DNA from: CG-Epi1 sp964634895
Lineage (GTDB): Archaea > Thermoplasmatota > Poseidoniia > MGIII > CG-Epi1
Length of the DNA: 50,378 nucleotides
Direction of reading: 5' to 3'
Assembly (NCBI GenBank): GCA_964634895.1
Contig: CAZWJS010000003.1
Location: 1-50,378 of the forward strand
Made by a program: the position numbers and the translations under genes. Below, piece by piece: positions 49,317 through 50,378 of the stretch. Position 1 is the stretch's first letter. Each line of letters opens with the position of its first letter. Under the pieces are notes generated by a model, which was not told where the DNA came from, ran no database searches, and worked only from the letters and a program-made list of their open reading frames with translations.

Positions 49317-50344
49317 AGCCTAAAGCATTTGTAGCAGATTGGAAGAAAAAGGAAATCGCCGATATTCAGAGTTTTGTAAATTCTACGGACGTAGTTGGTT
49401 TAGTAGATGTTACAGGTATTGGAGCTAAACAGATGCTTTTGATGCGATCTTCGTTGAGAGAATTTGGTGTTAAATTAAGAATGTCTCGAAATCGTCTTTT
49501 GAAGCTAGCAATAGTAAATTCATCAAAAGACAAGAAAGGTCTTGAACAAATAATTGATGTCTTTGCTCCAAAGCAATTAGCTATTCTTTCTTCTACTGAA
49601 AATCCATTCAAGATATTCCAAATGTTGCTTGAGTCTCAAACACAGGCTCCCGCTAAAGGTGGCGAAATAGCAACATCAGATATAGTAATTGAAAAGGGAC
49701 CTACTCCTTTCCCAGCAGGTCCAATTGTTGGTGATTTCCAAAACGCAGGATTCCCAGCTGCAATTGAGAAGGGAAAAATTGTAATACGTAAAAAACATAC
49801 TGCTGTTGAAGCTGGTGAAGTAATAAATGCCGATGTAGCTGCAGCTTTAGCAAAACTTGAGATTTATCCGATAACTGTAGGAATGCAATTGTTAGGTGCA
49901 TTTGATGGAGAGACATTCTATCTTTCAGATGTATTAGACATTGATATGGATGAGTTCCGTGGCCAAGTCCAATCGGCTACAGCACAAGCATTCAATTTAG
50001 CATTCAACACACGTTATTTCACAGGATCTGTGATGCAACCATTGCTATCTAAGGCTCACAATGAAGCCTTGGCCGTGGCAATATGTACCTCATATCCATC
50101 TGAGTCAACAATCAAGGCTCTTTTATCCAAGGCACATGGAGCAATGCTAGGCGTTGCAACACATGCTGGGGATGGAGTAGATGATGAGTTGAAAGAGATG
50201 TTAGGTAGCGCAGCATCAGCAGCAGCAGCTGCACCAGTCCCAGTGAAAGAAGAGTCATCATCAGATGAAGAAGAAGACGAAGAAGAGGAAGAGGAAGCAT
50301 CTGAGGAAGATACTGCCGCAGGCCTTGGAGCGTTATTCGGATAA
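49313..50344 (+). CDS. rpl10: Large-subunit ribosomal protein uL10 (P0), acidic stalk base
   Basis: 343 residues, archaeal/eukaryotic P0 type. The N-terminal rRNA-binding domain (VVGLVDVTGIGAKQMLLMR, LRMSRNRLLKLAI) is followed by the archaeal insertion domain (~110-180, starting GGEIATSDIVIEKGPTPFP). Helices for binding L12 dimers come next (VNI-type region, SESTIKALLSKAHGAMLGVA), then a very acidic hinge (SSSDEEEDEEEEEEASEED) and the conserved tip AAGLGALFG that contacts translation factors. The ATG overlaps the L1 stop (ATGA), the standard operon layout. Confidence 0.97.
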   Translation: MKPKAFVADWKKKEIADIQSFVNSTDVVGLVDVTGIGAKQMLLMRSSLREFGVKLRMSRNRLLKLAIVNSSKDKKGLEQIIDVFAPKQLAILSSTENPFKIFQMLLESQTQAPAKGGEIATSDIVIEKGPTPFPAGPIVGDFQNAGFPAAIEKGKIVIRKKHTAVEAGEVINADVAAALAKLEIYPITVGMQLLGAFDGETFYLSDVLDIDMDEFRGQVQSATAQAFNLAFNTRYFTGSVMQPLLSKAHNEALAVAICTSYPSESTIKALLSKAHGAMLGVATHAGDGVDDELKEMLGSAASAAAAAPVPVKEESSSDEEEDEEEEEEASEEDTAAGLGALFG

Positions 50345-50349
50345 AAAAA

Positions 50350-50354
50350 GGAGG
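50350..50354 (+). promoter_or_regulatory. Shine-Dalgarno of L12
   Basis: GGAGG with a 7-nt spacer (CAAAAAA) before ATG 50362. Internal operon genes here use strong Shine-Dalgarno sites or ATGA coupling, unlike the leaderless first genes. Confidence 0.85.
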
Positions 50355-50361
50355 CAAAAAA

Positions 50362-50378
50362 ATGGAATACGTCTATAC
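50362..50378 (+). CDS. rpl12: Ribosomal protein P1/L12, first codons only (cut by window end)
   Basis: Only ATG GAA TAC GTC TAT is visible, giving MEYVY, the conserved beginning of archaeal P1/L12 (MEYVYAALLL in relatives). Position directly after L10 and the strong Shine-Dalgarno support the call. The rest lies beyond the window. Confidence 0.85.

Overview
The window looks like archaeal, surface-ocean DNA, most likely Marine Group II (Poseidoniales, Thermoplasmatota) or a close relative. The lineage is inferred, not proven. The support is: AT-rich sequence (roughly one third G+C by eye); archaeal ribosomal proteins uL1 and uL10/P0 followed by the start of P1/L12; TATA-like boxes 20-30 bp upstream of start codons (leaderless mRNAs); a tRNA-Ala with encoded CCA; FolE/QueE/QueC/QueD for 7-deazaguanine synthesis; and very large secreted or surface proteins built of LamG and Ig/PKD-like repeats.

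Layout. 1-9991 (+) is a proteolysis and peptide-uptake block: the end of a membrane-anchored subtilase, a two-TM protein with a proline-rich tail, a PKD-fused oligopeptide-binding lipoprotein, a fused DppB-DppC permease, two Dpp-type ATPases (one with an inserted hydrophobic hairpin) and an ABC exporter half-transporter. 10036-32448 (+) is one reading frame of about 7,470 codons, interrupted by a 100-N assembly gap. It encodes a giant cell-surface protein: signal peptide, beta-propeller and FN3-like domains, 8 LamG-like domains, a DUF2341-like domain and about 32 Ig/PKD-like repeats. One TM helix follows, then a cytoplasmic STAND/NB-ARC-like ATPase, an archaeal sensor-like domain and an acidic tail with three copies of an MDDLL-type motif. 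A tRNA-Ala(TGC) and a second membrane-anchored subtilase follow. 34511-35775 (+) holds an ACT-ACT protein, an Smr-domain protein and a LysE-family exporter.

35764-38334 (-) is a compact preQ0 operon: a small ribbon-helix-helix (RHH) protein of 58 aa, FolE, QueE, QueC and QueD, all overlapping or nearly so. Its promoter carries three 11-bp-phased repeats and a 15-bp palindrome, a candidate operator for the RHH protein. QueC lacks the usual zinc cysteines and QueD has HGY in place of HGH. 38391-41647 holds a MATE exporter, a conserved CxxC protein and an MFS transporter. 41648-44818 (-) is DnaJ, a DUF3592-like membrane protein with an EF-hand loop, and a Rieske oxygenase. 44854-48537 (-) is a four-gene ABC-2 exporter operon. 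48612-50378 (+) is the ribosomal stalk operon L1-L10-L12 (L12 cut by the window end). Its L1 leader has a hairpin that overlaps a near-perfect Shine-Dalgarno sequence.

How it fits together. The left half suggests a heterotroph that digests protein outside the cell with anchored subtilases and imports the peptides through the Dpp system. The giant protein shares its Ig-like repeat signature with both subtilases. It appears to join a huge adhesive or glycan-binding ectodomain to a cytoplasmic signalling ATPase. That protein, the RHH-regulated preQ0 operon, the ATPase with a membrane hairpin and the L1 leader are the best candidates for undescribed biology.
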